DNA of 64,000 nucleotides from Candidatus Leptovillus gracilis (GCA_016716065.1 JADJXA010000005.1:323096-387095), one strand, 5' to 3'. Shown: positions 34,636-43,544, counted from the first letter of the stretch. The notes: a model not told the origin generated them from the sequence alone. A program made the numbers and translations.

Positions 34636-34761
34636 CAATTCGGCGCTTCGATAACGTAGTCAAACTCTCTGAGGACGGTTGCGACTCCGGTGTGAATGTC
34701 CACCGTTTCCAGGATGCTGATTGCCTCGCGTTCAGCGGTCCACTTTCGCAATGTCTCCTGA

Positions 34762-35646
34762 CTAGAGATCGGCCGCTGCCGGGATAACCTCTTTGGCAAA
34801 GGTTTCGAGCGGGGTGATTTTGTAAACATCCGGCATATTGAATATCGCGTGGGAGAAACCCATCGCCGAAAGTTCCTTGAGACGGCCGATGACGCTGTCT
34901 AGAGTGTCATCTCCGGAGAGATTCACGGTGCTGAGGGACGTTTTCTCGATTGTGTCGTAATCGCGTCCTAGCGCTTCGCAGTGCGCTTTGAGTGTGTCGA
35001 GCGCTTTTTGCATATTTTCCTTACCCACCCACTCGCCGATATTGCAGGCGTCGGCATATTGCGCCACCATTCGCAGGGTCTTATTCGGTCCCGTACCGCC
35101 AACCATGATACGTGGATGTGGGGTTGAGAGCGGGCGGGGATTGTTGGTGATGGCCGGCGCGGAATAATGCTTGCCGGCAAAGGACGCCTCATCGCTGTTC
35201 CAGAGCGCCTGCGCCAGCTGCAAATTGTCCTCTAGCTGCTCGAAGCGTTCGGATGTGGAGGGGTAGGGGATGCCGTAACCTTTTGCCTCTTCTTCATACC
35301 AGGCCGCGCCAATGCCCAGATAAGCGCGACCGCCGGAGAGAATATCAAGGGTGTTGACCATCTTCAGCAAAACGGAAGGGTGGCGATAAATAACGCCCGT
35401 CACCAACACGCCGAGATAGGCTTTTTCAGTTAATCCGGCAAAATAGCCGAGCGTGGTATAGCTTTCCAGCATCGGGTCGGTATAAGCTTCGCCGAACAAT
35501 CCCTTGATTTGATAATAATGGTCCATGACCCAGAGGCTGTAAAACCCGGCTGCTTCGGCGGTGGTGACGATTTCTTTGAGTTTTGGACGGATAACGGCCG
35601 TTCCCCCTGGATACTTAAAAGACGGAATTTGTAATCCAATGCGCAT
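34762..35646 (-). CDS. LLM-class (F420-type) oxidoreductase
   Basis: The start at 35646 follows AAGGAG by 7 nt; 295 residues. Luciferase-like TIM-barrel features: MRIGLQIPSFKYPGG, GFYSLWVMDHYYQI, VLVTGVIYRHPSVLLKMVNT, LDILSGGRAYLGIGAAWYEEE, and RIMVGGTGPNKTLRMVAQYAD. These are typical of F420-dependent rather than FMNH2-dependent members. It oxidises or reduces a small alcohol or imine with deazaflavin. It follows a cupin gene by 2 nt and both lie downstream of a MerR regulator gene that is transcribed in the same direction. This is a plausible MerR-controlled detoxification unit. Confidence 0.9.
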   Translation of the reverse strand: MRIGLQIPSFKYPGGTAVIRPKLKEIVTTAEAAGFYSLWVMDHYYQIKGLFGEAYTDPMLESYTTLGYFAGLTEKAYLGVLVTGVIYRHPSVLLKMVNTLDILSGGRAYLGIGAAWYEEEAKGYGIPYPSTSERFEQLEDNLQLAQALWNSDEASFAGKHYSAPAITNNPRPLSTPHPRIMVGGTGPNKTLRMVAQYADACNIGEWVGKENMQKALDTLKAHCEALGRDYDTIEKTSLSTVNLSGDDTLDSVIGRLKELSAMGFSHAIFNMPDVYKITPLETFAKEVIPAAADL

Positions 35647-35648
35647 GA

Positions 35649-36050
35649 TCAATCTCCTTTTTGATATTGTTCGTCGCTGACCTGTTCCAGCCAGTCAACA
35701 GCTTTGCCGTCGAGGTATTCCTGGATGGCGATGTGGGTAACGGCCGTTTCCGGCGCAGCCCCATGCCAATGTTTCTCACCCGGCGCAAACTGCACAACGT
35801 CGCCCGGTTTAATCTCCTCAATCAGGCCGCCCCAGCGCTGCGCCCGACCACAACCGGCCGTGACAAGCAACGTCTGCCCCAGCGGATGCGTATGCCAGGC
35901 GGTACGCGCCCCTGGCTCAAAGGTGACGCTGGCGCCACCCACCCGCGCCGGTTCTTTGGCCGCAAACAAAGGATCAATCCGCACCGTACCGCTAAACCAG
36001 TCGGCCGGACCTTTACCAGCAGGCTGTGTGCCATTTCGTTTGATTTCCAT
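35649..36050 (-). CDS. Cupin-domain protein (carboxymuconolactone-associated type)
   Basis: Start at 36050 after AAGGAG; 133 residues. Cupin motif 1 is GARTAWHTHPLGQTLLVTAG (two His and Glu-position replaced by Gln), and motif 2 is PGDVVQFAPGEKHWHGAAP with the third His. The beginning (ADWFSGTVRIDPLF) matches the small cupins often paired with carboxymuconolactone decarboxylase-like or quercetinase-like enzymes. It is coupled to the LLM oxidoreductase with a 2-nt gap. A metal-binding role is expected. Its upstream gap holds a palindromic element and nonamer repeats. Confidence 0.88.
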   Translation of the reverse strand: MEIKRNGTQPAGKGPADWFSGTVRIDPLFAAKEPARVGGASVTFEPGARTAWHTHPLGQTLLVTAGCGRAQRWGGLIEEIKPGDVVQFAPGEKHWHGAAPETAVTHIAIQEYLDGKAVDWLEQVSDEQYQKGD

Positions 36051-36091
36051 TTGGAACTCCTTAACCTGGACAAGCCAGAACCAAAAAGAGG

Positions 36092-36150
36092 TCATCAAAG
36101 ATTACACAGATTACACAGATTGAAGATAAAAATCTGCGTAATCTGTATTG
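36092..36150. repeat. Nine-bp-period array (GATTACACA / TCTGCGTAA)
   Basis: Two GATTACACA units are followed by AATCTGCGTAATCTG. A matching TTTGCGTAATCTGCGTAATC array lies at 36311-36332 on the other side of the palindromic core, so the two nonamer arrays flank it. Confidence 0.75.
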
Positions 36151-36167
36151 GTTACAATTTGGTCGAG

Positions 36168-36276
36168 GTCATTCCTTCGACAGACTCAGGACAAGTTCTG
36201 AGCGGAGTCTTCGGAGCGAAGAATCCCTATTTATCGGCAGCAAGGGGATTCTTCCTCGAAGACTCGTCAGAATGAC
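36168..36276. repeat. Palindromic intergenic element, core copy 5
   Basis: GTCATTCCTTCGACAGACTC at one end and GAGGAAGAATCC-type sequence ending AGAATGAC at the other. AATTTGGT and ACCAAAT words stand outside it. It fills the cupin-MerR gap of 327 bp with the nonamer arrays; no gene is seen. Confidence 0.75.
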
Positions 36277-36377
36277 ATCGTTTCCAACCAAATCGTGACC
36301 ATTACAAAAATTTGCGTAATCTGCGTAATCTTTGACAATATTCTTGCTCACTGTATAAAAAATTGGCTCGTAAGGTA

Positions 36378-36755
36378 TTAATCAGCCAGTTCTTGCTCTC
36401 TCGTCAAGACCGCGTTTTCATACACCTGTATTTTGTGGTTGAGCAAGTTTAAGATTTCTTGCAGTTCAGCCATCCTGGCCATAAGTTGGGCGCGCTGCGC
36501 CTGCAAGATTTCTTTCCTGGCTTCAATGGTCTCATCCCCCTGCTGCACAAGCGCGAAATACTCAATCAGCACTTCAATCGGCAGCCCGGCCGTTCGCATA
36601 CACTTGATGAAATCAACCCGCCTCAGATCAAGTTCGTTGTAATCTCGGATGCCGCCATCAGTCCGGCTGACTGGTGGGAGCAGGCCAACTTTCTCGTAGT
36701 AGCGCAGCGTATCTACCGACAGCCCGGATTGTTCGCTCACTTCTGAAATCTTCAT
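36378..36755 (-). CDS. MerR-family transcriptional regulator
   Basis: The start at 36755 follows GGAGG by 6 nt; 125 residues. The winged helix is MKISEVSEQSGLSVDTLRYY, EKVGLLPPVSR, IRDYNELDLRRVDFIKCMRT. A long dimerisation coiled coil follows (about 80-125). There are no Cys in the C-terminal metal or redox positions, so it is not a CueR- or SoxR-type sensor; the pattern fits AdhR/NmlR-type aldehyde-stress regulators, but their Cys is absent too. Its own promoter has the distortion-type 19-bp spacer, so autoregulation is likely. Cupin and LLM oxidoreductase genes follow. Confidence 0.9.
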   Translation of the reverse strand: MKISEVSEQSGLSVDTLRYYEKVGLLPPVSRTDGGIRDYNELDLRRVDFIKCMRTAGLPIEVLIEYFALVQQGDETIEARKEILQAQRAQLMARMAELQEILNLLNHKIQVYENAVLTREQELAD

Positions 36756-36774
36756 GTTTGCACCTCCGCAGGGT

Positions 36775-36805
36775 AGTGTAACACCTGGAGTTAACTCCAA
36801 GTCAA
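36775..36805 (-). promoter_or_regulatory. MerR-type promoter with 19-bp spacer and operator
   Basis: On the minus strand the -35 TTGACT (36805-36800) and -10 TACACT (36780-36775) are separated by exactly 19 bp. The spacer carries the palindrome TGGAGTTAACTCCA. Over-long spacing with a centred dyad is the hallmark of MerR-activated promoters. It lies 20 nt before the regulator's ATG. Confidence 0.9.
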
Positions 36806-36896
36806 GGGGGAATTTTGCTATTGGCTCACTTTGGGAGTTTTGGCCCAACCCCTCAAAATGGTTCAATCTCGCCTGTGGGGAACAGACCCGCCATAT

Positions 36897-36995
36897 CCTC
36901 TGCTCTGGCACGGTCTTCCGTGATACGGCGCAGTTGGCGGGTATAATCTATTGATGCAGCAAGTACGGCCGTCGAGTTGATGATTGGCAAGTGAA
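36897..36995. repeat. 99-bp repeat, copy B
   Basis: Second copy of the element at 33586-33684 (four differences). Its TATAAT (TATACT in copy A) lies in the plus orientation. It sits between the MerR promoter and the kynU stop; a TTGACCATTGACAATT heptad remnant follows at 37063-37080. Confidence 0.85.
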
Positions 36996-37079
36996 GTGTG
37001 GCGCGGCGGGACGCCGGCCACAGCCCGCTTGCCAGTCACCAACCTGCCCGCCATATTGCCAACGGTTGACCATTGACAA

Positions 37080-38345
37080 TTAGGTAACGGCCGTCATTTC
37101 CCCCCGATATTTCTCGTACAGCTTATCTTCGACGACGGTGCGCAGGCGGGCAACGGCCGTGTAAATCTCGCTAAACGTCGTGTACAGCGGCGTCAGGCCC
37201 AGGCGGATGTTGTCTGGGCGGCGAAAGTCGGGGATGACGCGCATTTCCTGGATGTACGCCTGGCTGATGCGCCAGGCGTCGGGGTGGCCAAAAGAGACGT
37301 GGGAACCGCGCCAGGCCGCTTGCCGCGGCGAGTTGAGGCGGAAGCCCAGTGGTTCCAACCACGCCTGCCACAAGGCAATCAGGTACTCGCTTTGGCGGAC
37401 AGATTTGGCGCGCAGACGGTCCATTCCCGCTTCCCACAGCAGGTCTACGCCGGGTTCAACGGCCGTCAACGCCACAACCGGCGGCGTACCGCTGAGGAAG
37501 CGGGCCAATCCAGGGGCCGGTTCATATGCCAGGCTGAACTCAAACGGCCGGTTCTGCCCCATCCAACCAGCAATGGGATTTGCCAGCTTTTCCTGCCCGT
37601 CGCGGCGAACGTAAAGGAAGGCCGGCGCGCCGGGGCCGCCGTTGAGATATTTGTAGGTGCAGCCCACGGCCAGGTCGGCCTGGGCGGCGTTCAGGCGCAC
37701 AGGCAGCGCCCCGACCGAGTGGCTGAGGTCCCAGAGCATGAGCGCGCCGTGTTGATGGGCCAGATGGGTAACGGCCGTCATATCATAGGTATAGCTGCTT
37801 TTGAAGGCGGTGTGCGAGAGCGTGACCAGGGCTGTGTCCTCATCCACTGCCTGCGCCAACGCATCTACTGGCCCATGAATGCCATCCGGCGATGACACAA
37901 CTTCAACATAACAGCCTGACCCCAACAAACGGCAGATGCCCTGTAAAATATACAAGTCAGAGGGGAAATTCAGGTCGTCGGTGACAATTTTGTGGCGGCC
38001 GGGTTGGGCTTGCAGCGCCGCCAGGGCCAGCTTGTAGAGATTTACCGACGTAGAATCGGCCAGCAGCACCTCGTCGGGCTGCGCGCCGACCAGCCCGGCG
38101 ATTTTGCCGCCAACGCGGGCAGCCAGGTCCATCCAGCCCTCGTTCCAGCCGCGAATCAGCCGGTCGCCCCACGCCTGCGCCACCACATCGGCCAGCCGGG
38201 TTTGCGCCGCCAAAGGCAGCCGCCCCAGCGAATTGCCATCCAGATAAATCAGGTCTGGGTCGGTGATGAGGAACTGCTGACGAAATGCGGCCAACGCATC
38301 CTGCGCGTCAAGCTCTTGGGCGTAGGCGGAATCGGTTGGCGTCAT
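37080..38345 (-). CDS. kynU: Kynureninase
   Basis: 421 residues of the fold-type I PLP family. Signature segments: IYLDGNSLGRLP near the N-terminus, WMDLAARVGGKIAGLVGA, LVTLSHTAFKSSYTYDM, LMLWDLSHSVGALPV, the PLP lysine in VGCTYKYLNGGPGAPAF, and a C-terminal HPDAWRISQAYIQEMRVIPDFR. It cleaves kynurenine or hydroxykynurenine to (hydroxy)anthranilate and alanine. Its ATG overlaps the stop of an upstream sensor kinase gene by 4 nt (ATGA at 38342-38345). No other tryptophan-catabolic gene is in the window. Confidence 0.95.
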   Translation of the reverse strand: MTPTDSAYAQELDAQDALAAFRQQFLITDPDLIYLDGNSLGRLPLAAQTRLADVVAQAWGDRLIRGWNEGWMDLAARVGGKIAGLVGAQPDEVLLADSTSVNLYKLALAALQAQPGRHKIVTDDLNFPSDLYILQGICRLLGSGCYVEVVSSPDGIHGPVDALAQAVDEDTALVTLSHTAFKSSYTYDMTAVTHLAHQHGALMLWDLSHSVGALPVRLNAAQADLAVGCTYKYLNGGPGAPAFLYVRRDGQEKLANPIAGWMGQNRPFEFSLAYEPAPGLARFLSGTPPVVALTAVEPGVDLLWEAGMDRLRAKSVRQSEYLIALWQAWLEPLGFRLNSPRQAAWRGSHVSFGHPDAWRISQAYIQEMRVIPDFRRPDNIRLGLTPLYTTFSEIYTAVARLRTVVEDKLYEKYRGEMTAVT

Positions 38346-39555
38346 GAGGCGAAGATGATGGATAACGGGATGGTGTGGGCAACGGCCGTTTCCCTTTTCG
38401 GCGTTGTCATTTGCGCCGCCGGGTGGTCTGGTCGCAGTGGATAAACGGCCGTAAATGTGGTCCCATCGGTTGGGTCTGTGGCAAAGCTGACCCGCCCACC
38501 CAAAAAGCGTTCGCTCAACAGCCGCATACTATACGTGCCCAGGCCGCGCTGCGCCCCTTTGGTCGAAAAAGAGCGCAAAAAGACCTGCCGCTGCACGGGG
38601 GGACGCATAAAGGTGGGATTATGCACCCAAAAATAGGCCCGACCATTGGCCGACCGGCTGCCTACCGTTACCGTATCGCCCACGGCGCAGGCTTCCAGCG
38701 CATTTTTGATCATATTACCCAAGACGCGGCCAAGGACGGCCGTATCCGTCACCAAAAGAAAATTCTCGGCCTCTGGCGACAGACATACTTCACATCCCCG
38801 GTCGGTGGCCTGCATGGTGTACAAAGCGACAAGTTCTTCCAGCAGCGGTTGGGACAAAGCGTCGGCCATTTCCAGCTCCAGACGGCCGTTCTCCGCCGCT
38901 AACAACTGCTGCTGCGCCGCAATCTCATCCATCAGCTTGTGGGAGGCCCGGTTAAGCATCTGGCTTAACGGCTCGTCACCCATTTGCATTTCCACCAGTT
39001 CGGCGACGCCATGAATCACCGTCGCCGTATTGCGCAAATCATGAAAAAGATGTGTTCCAAAACCTGCCGCCGCTTCTCATCGGCGATATTGGTCACGGAG
39101 AAAACAGTTATCTTTTCCCCATCTACAGTTAACGGCGTGGCCTTCACGCGCAGATCCAACACATCAAACTGGTTGTCAACATGACGCGCAATCCGGCACT
39201 CCTGCACGTTGGCCTGGCCGTCCTGAGCGATTAGAATGGCGGTAATGGCCCCACAAGAACGGCAAAATTCAGTCGTACCGCAGCCGCCGAATGTGGTAAA
39301 GGCGTGGTCGCAGCCGATAACCTCGCCCACCCGCAGCCCAATGGCCTCATCTTTGTCAGATAGATTGGCAAACTCGGCTAAGGGTTGATTGATGTAAATG
39401 ACTTGCCGCTGCGGATTCAAAATGACGACCCCGTTTTCGATGGCGTCTAACACCTGGCACAGAACCCCCAATTGGGAGAACTGCTGGTGGCTCCACATCA
39501 CTTGAACAGGTTCTTCGCGCGCGGCGCTGGCAAATTGTGTCTGGTAACTGCTCAT
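38342..39555 (-). CDS. PAS-domain sensor histidine kinase with Cys cluster, one frameshift
   Basis: The N-terminal part (MSSYQTQFASAAREEP, then a PAS domain with DAIENGVVILNPQRQVIYIN) contains GGCGTTEFCRSCGAITAIL, a three-Cys motif. The phosphoacceptor should read HIFFHDLRNTATVIHG, but the A-run at 39044-39048 (T-run on the coding strand) is one base short and splits it, giving HIFFMIC in one frame and RNTATVIHG in the other. The HATPase part is intact: NMIKNALEACAVGD and GLGTYSMRLLSERFLGG. With one base restored the product is 404 residues. No partner regulator is adjacent; kynU overlaps its 3-prime end. Confidence 0.82.
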
Positions 39556-39794
39556 CCTACGGCCCATCCTCATAACTTCTGGTGGTTTTTGCGCTGTTGC
39601 CCACAGCCGATTTGCTCTTCGTATAACGTGCTTTGTGCCAGACCCAGAAAGGGATGTACACAATAAAACCATACTCCATCTGGGCGGTTCTGAAAATAGG
39701 CCATAAATCATAGGGGAGAGGGGACGGCCGTTTCTCCCCGCCATCTCGCCCTCAATTATATTCAGGACAAGTCAGACATTACGGCTTACGGCTG
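39556..39794. other. Intergenic region between two kinase genes
   Basis: It holds one ACGGCCGT (39724), a GGGGAGAGGGGACGG stretch partly complementary to TTTCTCCCCGCC, and CATTACGGCTTACGG heptad-like words at the right end. No gene or clear promoter can be assigned. Confidence 0.4.
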
Positions 39795-41123
39795 CTAGAG
39801 CAAAATGGTGAACGTGGCGCCGCTGCCAGGGGTGGAGGTCACCTGAATCGCGCCGCCATGGGCGGCTATCAGCGATTTGGCGATGGCCAAACCGAGGCCA
39901 GATTCGCCGCCCTCCTGGCGCGCCTTGTCGCCGCGGTAGAAGCGGTCGAAGATATGGGGCAAATCTTCCGGGGAGATGCCGCTGCCAGTATCGGTGACGC
40001 TTAGCTGCAGGCCGTCGGGTTTGGCCGTTGAGGGGTCGGCGCGCAGGGTGATGTGGCCGCCGGTCGGGGTATGGCGCAGCGCGTTGCTGACCAGGTTGCT
40101 TAATACCTGGCGCAGCCGGGCCGGGTCTACGTGGGCTGGGGGCAGATGCGGCGAGGCAACCACTGCCAGGTGGACATTTTGCTGCGCAGCCTGGTGGGCA
40201 TACGCCGACTGGACCTGAATGAGCAGTTCGTGCGGGTCTAATGGCTCTTTGTATAGGGTCAGGTTGCCGGCGTCGGCCAGGGAGAGGGTGCGCAGGTCTT
40301 CGACCAGCCGTTTGAGGGTATCCACTTCCTGGGACATCACTTGCAGCCGGGGCGGCGTGGGGGTCAGGTCGCCATCTTCCATGGCTTCCAGGTAGCCAGA
40401 AAGAACCGTGAGCGGGGTGCGCAGGTCGTGGGCGATGTCCGCGGTCATCTGGCGGCGCTGCTGGTTAGCGCGGGCCAGTTCGGCGCTCATCTGGTTGAAG
40501 GTGGTCGCCAGATCACCCAGTTCGTCCTGGGTACGCACGGGGACCTGCTGCTCCAGGTCGCCGGCGGCCATGGCCCGGCTGGCGGCGGCCAATTCTTGCA
40601 ACGGCCGTGTCAGGGTCTGCGCCAGGACAATCGCCAGCACAATGGCGACGGCCGTTGCCGTTAACGCCCCCATCAGCAGCGCCCGATTGATTTGCCTGAT
40701 GTACGCCTGTTCCTCTGAACTGCGCGGCGGTGGTTGGTTCACCGGCAGCACCACACCCACTTGCACCTCGTCTACCATCAAGGGAATGCCCGCGGCCAAT
40801 TCTTCAGCCGCAATGACCGTATCGCGCCGGTAGGGGCCGTTTTCAATGAGGATACGGCCGTTCTCGTCTGCCAGGGCAAACGGCGAATCGGGCCGCCGGA
40901 AACCAACCCCATAGCCATGACCCCGCCGCCCAATGCCGGCCCACGAACCGTTTGCCACGTAATAGGCCAGGGCATCGTCTACAAAACTGCCCCGTACCTG
41001 CTCTTGCAACAGCGTGTTAAAGGCCCGCTCATTGGACTGCCGTACGATAATCGCGGCAATCAACGAGCCGGTCAGGCTGACAGCCAGAAAGGTTAAGATG
41101 AGTTTAACGCGCAGTGAACGCAT
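39795..41123 (-). CDS. Membrane sensor histidine kinase (BaeS-like)
   Basis: 442 residues: N-terminal helix (LILTFLAVSLTGSLIAAIIV), an extracytoplasmic domain of about 120 residues, a second helix (ALTATAVAIVLAIVLA), HAMP (TRPLQELAAASRAMAAGDLEQ), the H-box IAHDLRTPLTVLSGYLEAME, N-box LSNLVSNALRHTPTGG, and G-boxes DTGSGISPEDLPHIFDRFYRG and GLGLAIAKSLIAAHGG (quoted segments abbreviated). All catalytic elements are intact. It is followed in transcription order after the response regulator gene at 41197-43462, its evident partner, which is split by an IS. The kinase is therefore probably uncoupled. Confidence 0.93.
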   Translation of the reverse strand: MRSLRVKLILTFLAVSLTGSLIAAIIVRQSNERAFNTLLQEQVRGSFVDDALAYYVANGSWAGIGRRGHGYGVGFRRPDSPFALADENGRILIENGPYRRDTVIAAEELAAGIPLMVDEVQVGVVLPVNQPPPRSSEEQAYIRQINRALLMGALTATAVAIVLAIVLAQTLTRPLQELAAASRAMAAGDLEQQVPVRTQDELGDLATTFNQMSAELARANQQRRQMTADIAHDLRTPLTVLSGYLEAMEDGDLTPTPPRLQVMSQEVDTLKRLVEDLRTLSLADAGNLTLYKEPLDPHELLIQVQSAYAHQAAQQNVHLAVVASPHLPPAHVDPARLRQVLSNLVSNALRHTPTGGHITLRADPSTAKPDGLQLSVTDTGSGISPEDLPHIFDRFYRGDKARQEGGESGLGLAIAKSLIAAHGGAIQVTSTPGSGATFTILL

Positions 41124-41142
41124 ACGGATTGCCCGGGGGAAA

Positions 41143-41196
41143 GTGTTCAGTATTCAGTGGACGGCAAACTGAACACTGAACACTGGTTACTGAACA
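41143..41196. repeat. ACTGAAC heptad hairpin
   Basis: GTGTTCAGTATTCAGTG pairs with three ACTGAACACTG words. It separates the kinase and response-regulator genes. Confidence 0.8.
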
Positions 41197-41727
41197 CTAT
41201 TCCATACAGAATCGGTAGCCCACGCCAAACACCGTTTCCACATAACGCGGGTTAGCCGGGTCTGGTTCGATTTTGGTGCGCAGGTTGCGGATGTGGACGT
41301 TGATGGTTTTTTCTGCGCTTTCCAGGGCGATGCCTTGTAGTTGTTCCAATAATTCCAGCCGCGAGAAGGCGCGGCCAGGGGAGGCCATGAACATCGCCAA
41401 CAGGTCAAATTCCGACGGCGTGAGTTGGGCTTCTTTCCCGGCGACAGTGACACGACGGCCGTTTCGATCCAACACCACATCCGCGACGCGCAGCACTTCG
41501 GCCGGCGTGTCGCTGTGTCCCGCGCGCCGCAGCACGGCCCGCACACGGGCCACCAATTCGCGCATCCCAAACGGCTTGGTGACGTAATCGTCGGCCCCCA
41601 GTTCCAGCCCCAGCACCTTGTCTGTCTCCTCCAACTTGGCCGTCAGCAAAATGATGGGCGCGTCTGCCTCCTGGCGGAAGGTGCGCATGAAGGTATACCC
41701 ATCCATCTCCGGCATCATGATGTCTAG

Positions 41728-43308
41728 CAGGCTGTCGGAAAAATATCTTCTGAAGGCCCGATGATAGACAAATAACGATTTCAAAGCATCAAGACAAGCA
41801 GTTTGCAACTCATATTGGCCTCATTACCATGAATTTTGCACGGTTTTACAGCCCGTTTTCGGGCATCAGGCAGGGGGCAATAACGCCCCCATCAACCAAC
41901 CTGCAAGGTATGCAATCGTTTCAAGTTGTAAGCCAGACAAACCAATGTCCATTCGCCACCGGCAGCAACCAGGCCTCGCAGAGAAAACTGACGGAAACCC
42001 AAGGTTTCCTTGATGATACCGATAACCGGTTCAACCGTCGATTTGCGCAAACGGTAGGTGGCTTTGCCGAGGGTGGTCTGCAGTTTGTAAGCCATTTGCT
42101 CTTTGACGGAAGCATCATTGGGTGGCGGGTTGGGATTGTCCAGGAAAAGGCACGCCAACCCTGATGGTGTGGGCTGCGACCGGTGGCGATGTAGGGGTCA
42201 ATGCCGCGCGCTTCCAAGCTGGCGATGTTGTTTTCGCTGAAATAGCCGGTGTCCAAATTGACCTTTTTCGGCTGACCCACGACTGGTGGTACGGTGTCGA
42301 GAGTTGGCAGGGCGGCCTGTTTATCGTTGGTATGGTCACACAACCAATTGCCCACTACCAGACGACTGTCATGGTCAACCACTACCTGGACGTTATAATG
42401 TTGGTCAAAGCCGCTGTTGGTGGCGTTTTTCATGATGCGCGATTCGGGGTCGGTGAAGTTGTACTGGTCTTTATCTCTGGGTCCTGGAGTGGGTGGCTGC
42501 GGTGGTTTGCCCGGCGGCTTTTTCCCTGTGGGTCGGTCTTTTCGGCCCGGGCTTGCATCTTGGCCTCGTATTCGGCTTGCTCGGCTTCATACCGGGCCTG
42601 GGCGCGTTCCTCCAGCACCTTCTTGGCTTCGGCCAGCCGCGCCAATTGCTGCTGGCGTCGGGCAATCTCATCGGGAATGTTCATCTCTTCGGGCAGTTGT
42701 CCTCCATCGGCAACTTCAGCCAAAGTGAACAACTCCTCGACTTCGGCTTGCAGATAGGCTTCGATAGCCAACAGCCGCTGGTAACTGACCGCTTTGCTCT
42801 TGGACGCATCGGCATGGATTTTGCTGCCATCCAGACTGACGTTACCCAATTGCAAATAGCCCATCGCCTGGGCAATCAACAGTATCTGGACAAACAACTC
42901 TTTCAGTTCAGCCAGAAATTGTTGGCGGAAAGCCGCAATCGTGTCATGGTCGGGGTGCATGTCACCGGTAATGAAACGAAAGGGAATCACCTCATGGGTG
43001 GCGCGTTCAATCTTGCGCGAACTGAATACGCCGCTGGCATAGCTGTAGAACAGCAATCCCAACATCACTTCCGGGGCGTATGGTGGCGCACCCTGCTCAC
43101 TATACTTTCTATACATGATCCCCAAATCAAGTTGGGCGACGACAGCGACAATGAAGCGAGCCAAATGGTCGGGTGGCAGGACATCGCGCAAGGTGATTTG
43201 CAGGTCCAGGGTCTTTTCGTAATCAGCAGTTCTGAATTTTCTTGCCATACCCAAAGTTTACACCGAAATCATTTTTGTTCGGAGAAACGTATCTTCTCCG
43301 ACAAGCTG
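41728..43308 (-). mobile_element. IS1182-family insertion sequence (1,581 bp)
   Basis: The element is bounded by CTAG at 41724-41727 and 43309-43312, a 4-bp palindromic target duplication. Its ends start CAGGCTGTCGGA on the left and, inverted, CAGCTTGTCGGAG on the right. It carries one transposase gene on the minus strand, in the same direction as the interrupted regulator. The flanking gene can be restored in frame by precise removal, so the insertion is young compared with the other decayed IS in the window. Confidence 0.92.
41892..43254 (-). pseudogene. IS1182-family DDE transposase, two frameshifts
   Basis: N-terminal MARKFRTADYEKTLDLQITL, DVLPPDHLARFIVAVV, PYAPEVMLGLLFYSYASGVF, FRFITGDMHPDHDTIAAFR and VSLDGSKIHADASKSKAVSY are continuous. 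The frame breaks at the T-run 42519-42523 after DPQGK, resumes as DPESRIMKNATNSGFDQHYN with VNLDTGYFSENNIASL, breaks again at the C-run near 42159-42161, and ends TVEPVIGIIKETLGFRQFSL. Both breaks are one-base losses in short homopolymers. All catalytic regions are otherwise present, so the element might be intact in reality. Confidence 0.88.
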
Positions 43309-43544
43309 CTAGCAAAATGATGTCTGGCTTTTCCTGGCGAGCGGTGAAGAGGGCGACACGGCCGTTTTCGGCCGTCACCACCCGGTAGCCTTGCTCGGTC
43401 AGATATTCGCGCAGCAGCGTGCGCACGTTGGCTTTGTCGTCTACTACCATGATTGTTTGCATAACGCCTTCATTATACCTGAGCAATGGTTAAGATTTTA
43501 TTTAGACCAGATTTATAGTTGATTTACGATTGGTCCTGAGCTTG

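Larger units (their letters stand above)
41197..43462 (-). pseudogene. OmpR-family response regulator interrupted by an IS1182-type element
   Basis: The 5-prime part (43462-43309) encodes MQTIMVVDDKANVRTLLREY and runs to KPDIILL. The 3-prime part (41727-41197) resumes with DIMMPEMDGYTFMRTF, LLTAKLEETDKVLG, YVTKPFGMRELVARVR and the winged helix ending VETVFGVGYRFCME. Counting the duplicated CTAG once, the two parts sum to 681 nt, an uninterrupted 226-residue frame. The break falls just before the phospho-acceptor Asp of the receiver domain. It is the partner of the kinase gene at 39795-41123. A TATAAT lies 9 nt before its ATG. Confidence 0.93.

Noticed and set aside
34406..34654. A functional 82-codon gene at the pterin dehydratase site
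   Set aside because: Only the middle third matches the family, the start is internal to it and the end is translation of the 42-bp repeat.
36888..37054. The 99-bp element as a coding gene (shared LANHQLDGRTCC-like translation)
   Set aside because: The similarity between the two copies is explained by DNA identity. There is no start codon with a ribosome-binding site, and flanking translation differs completely.
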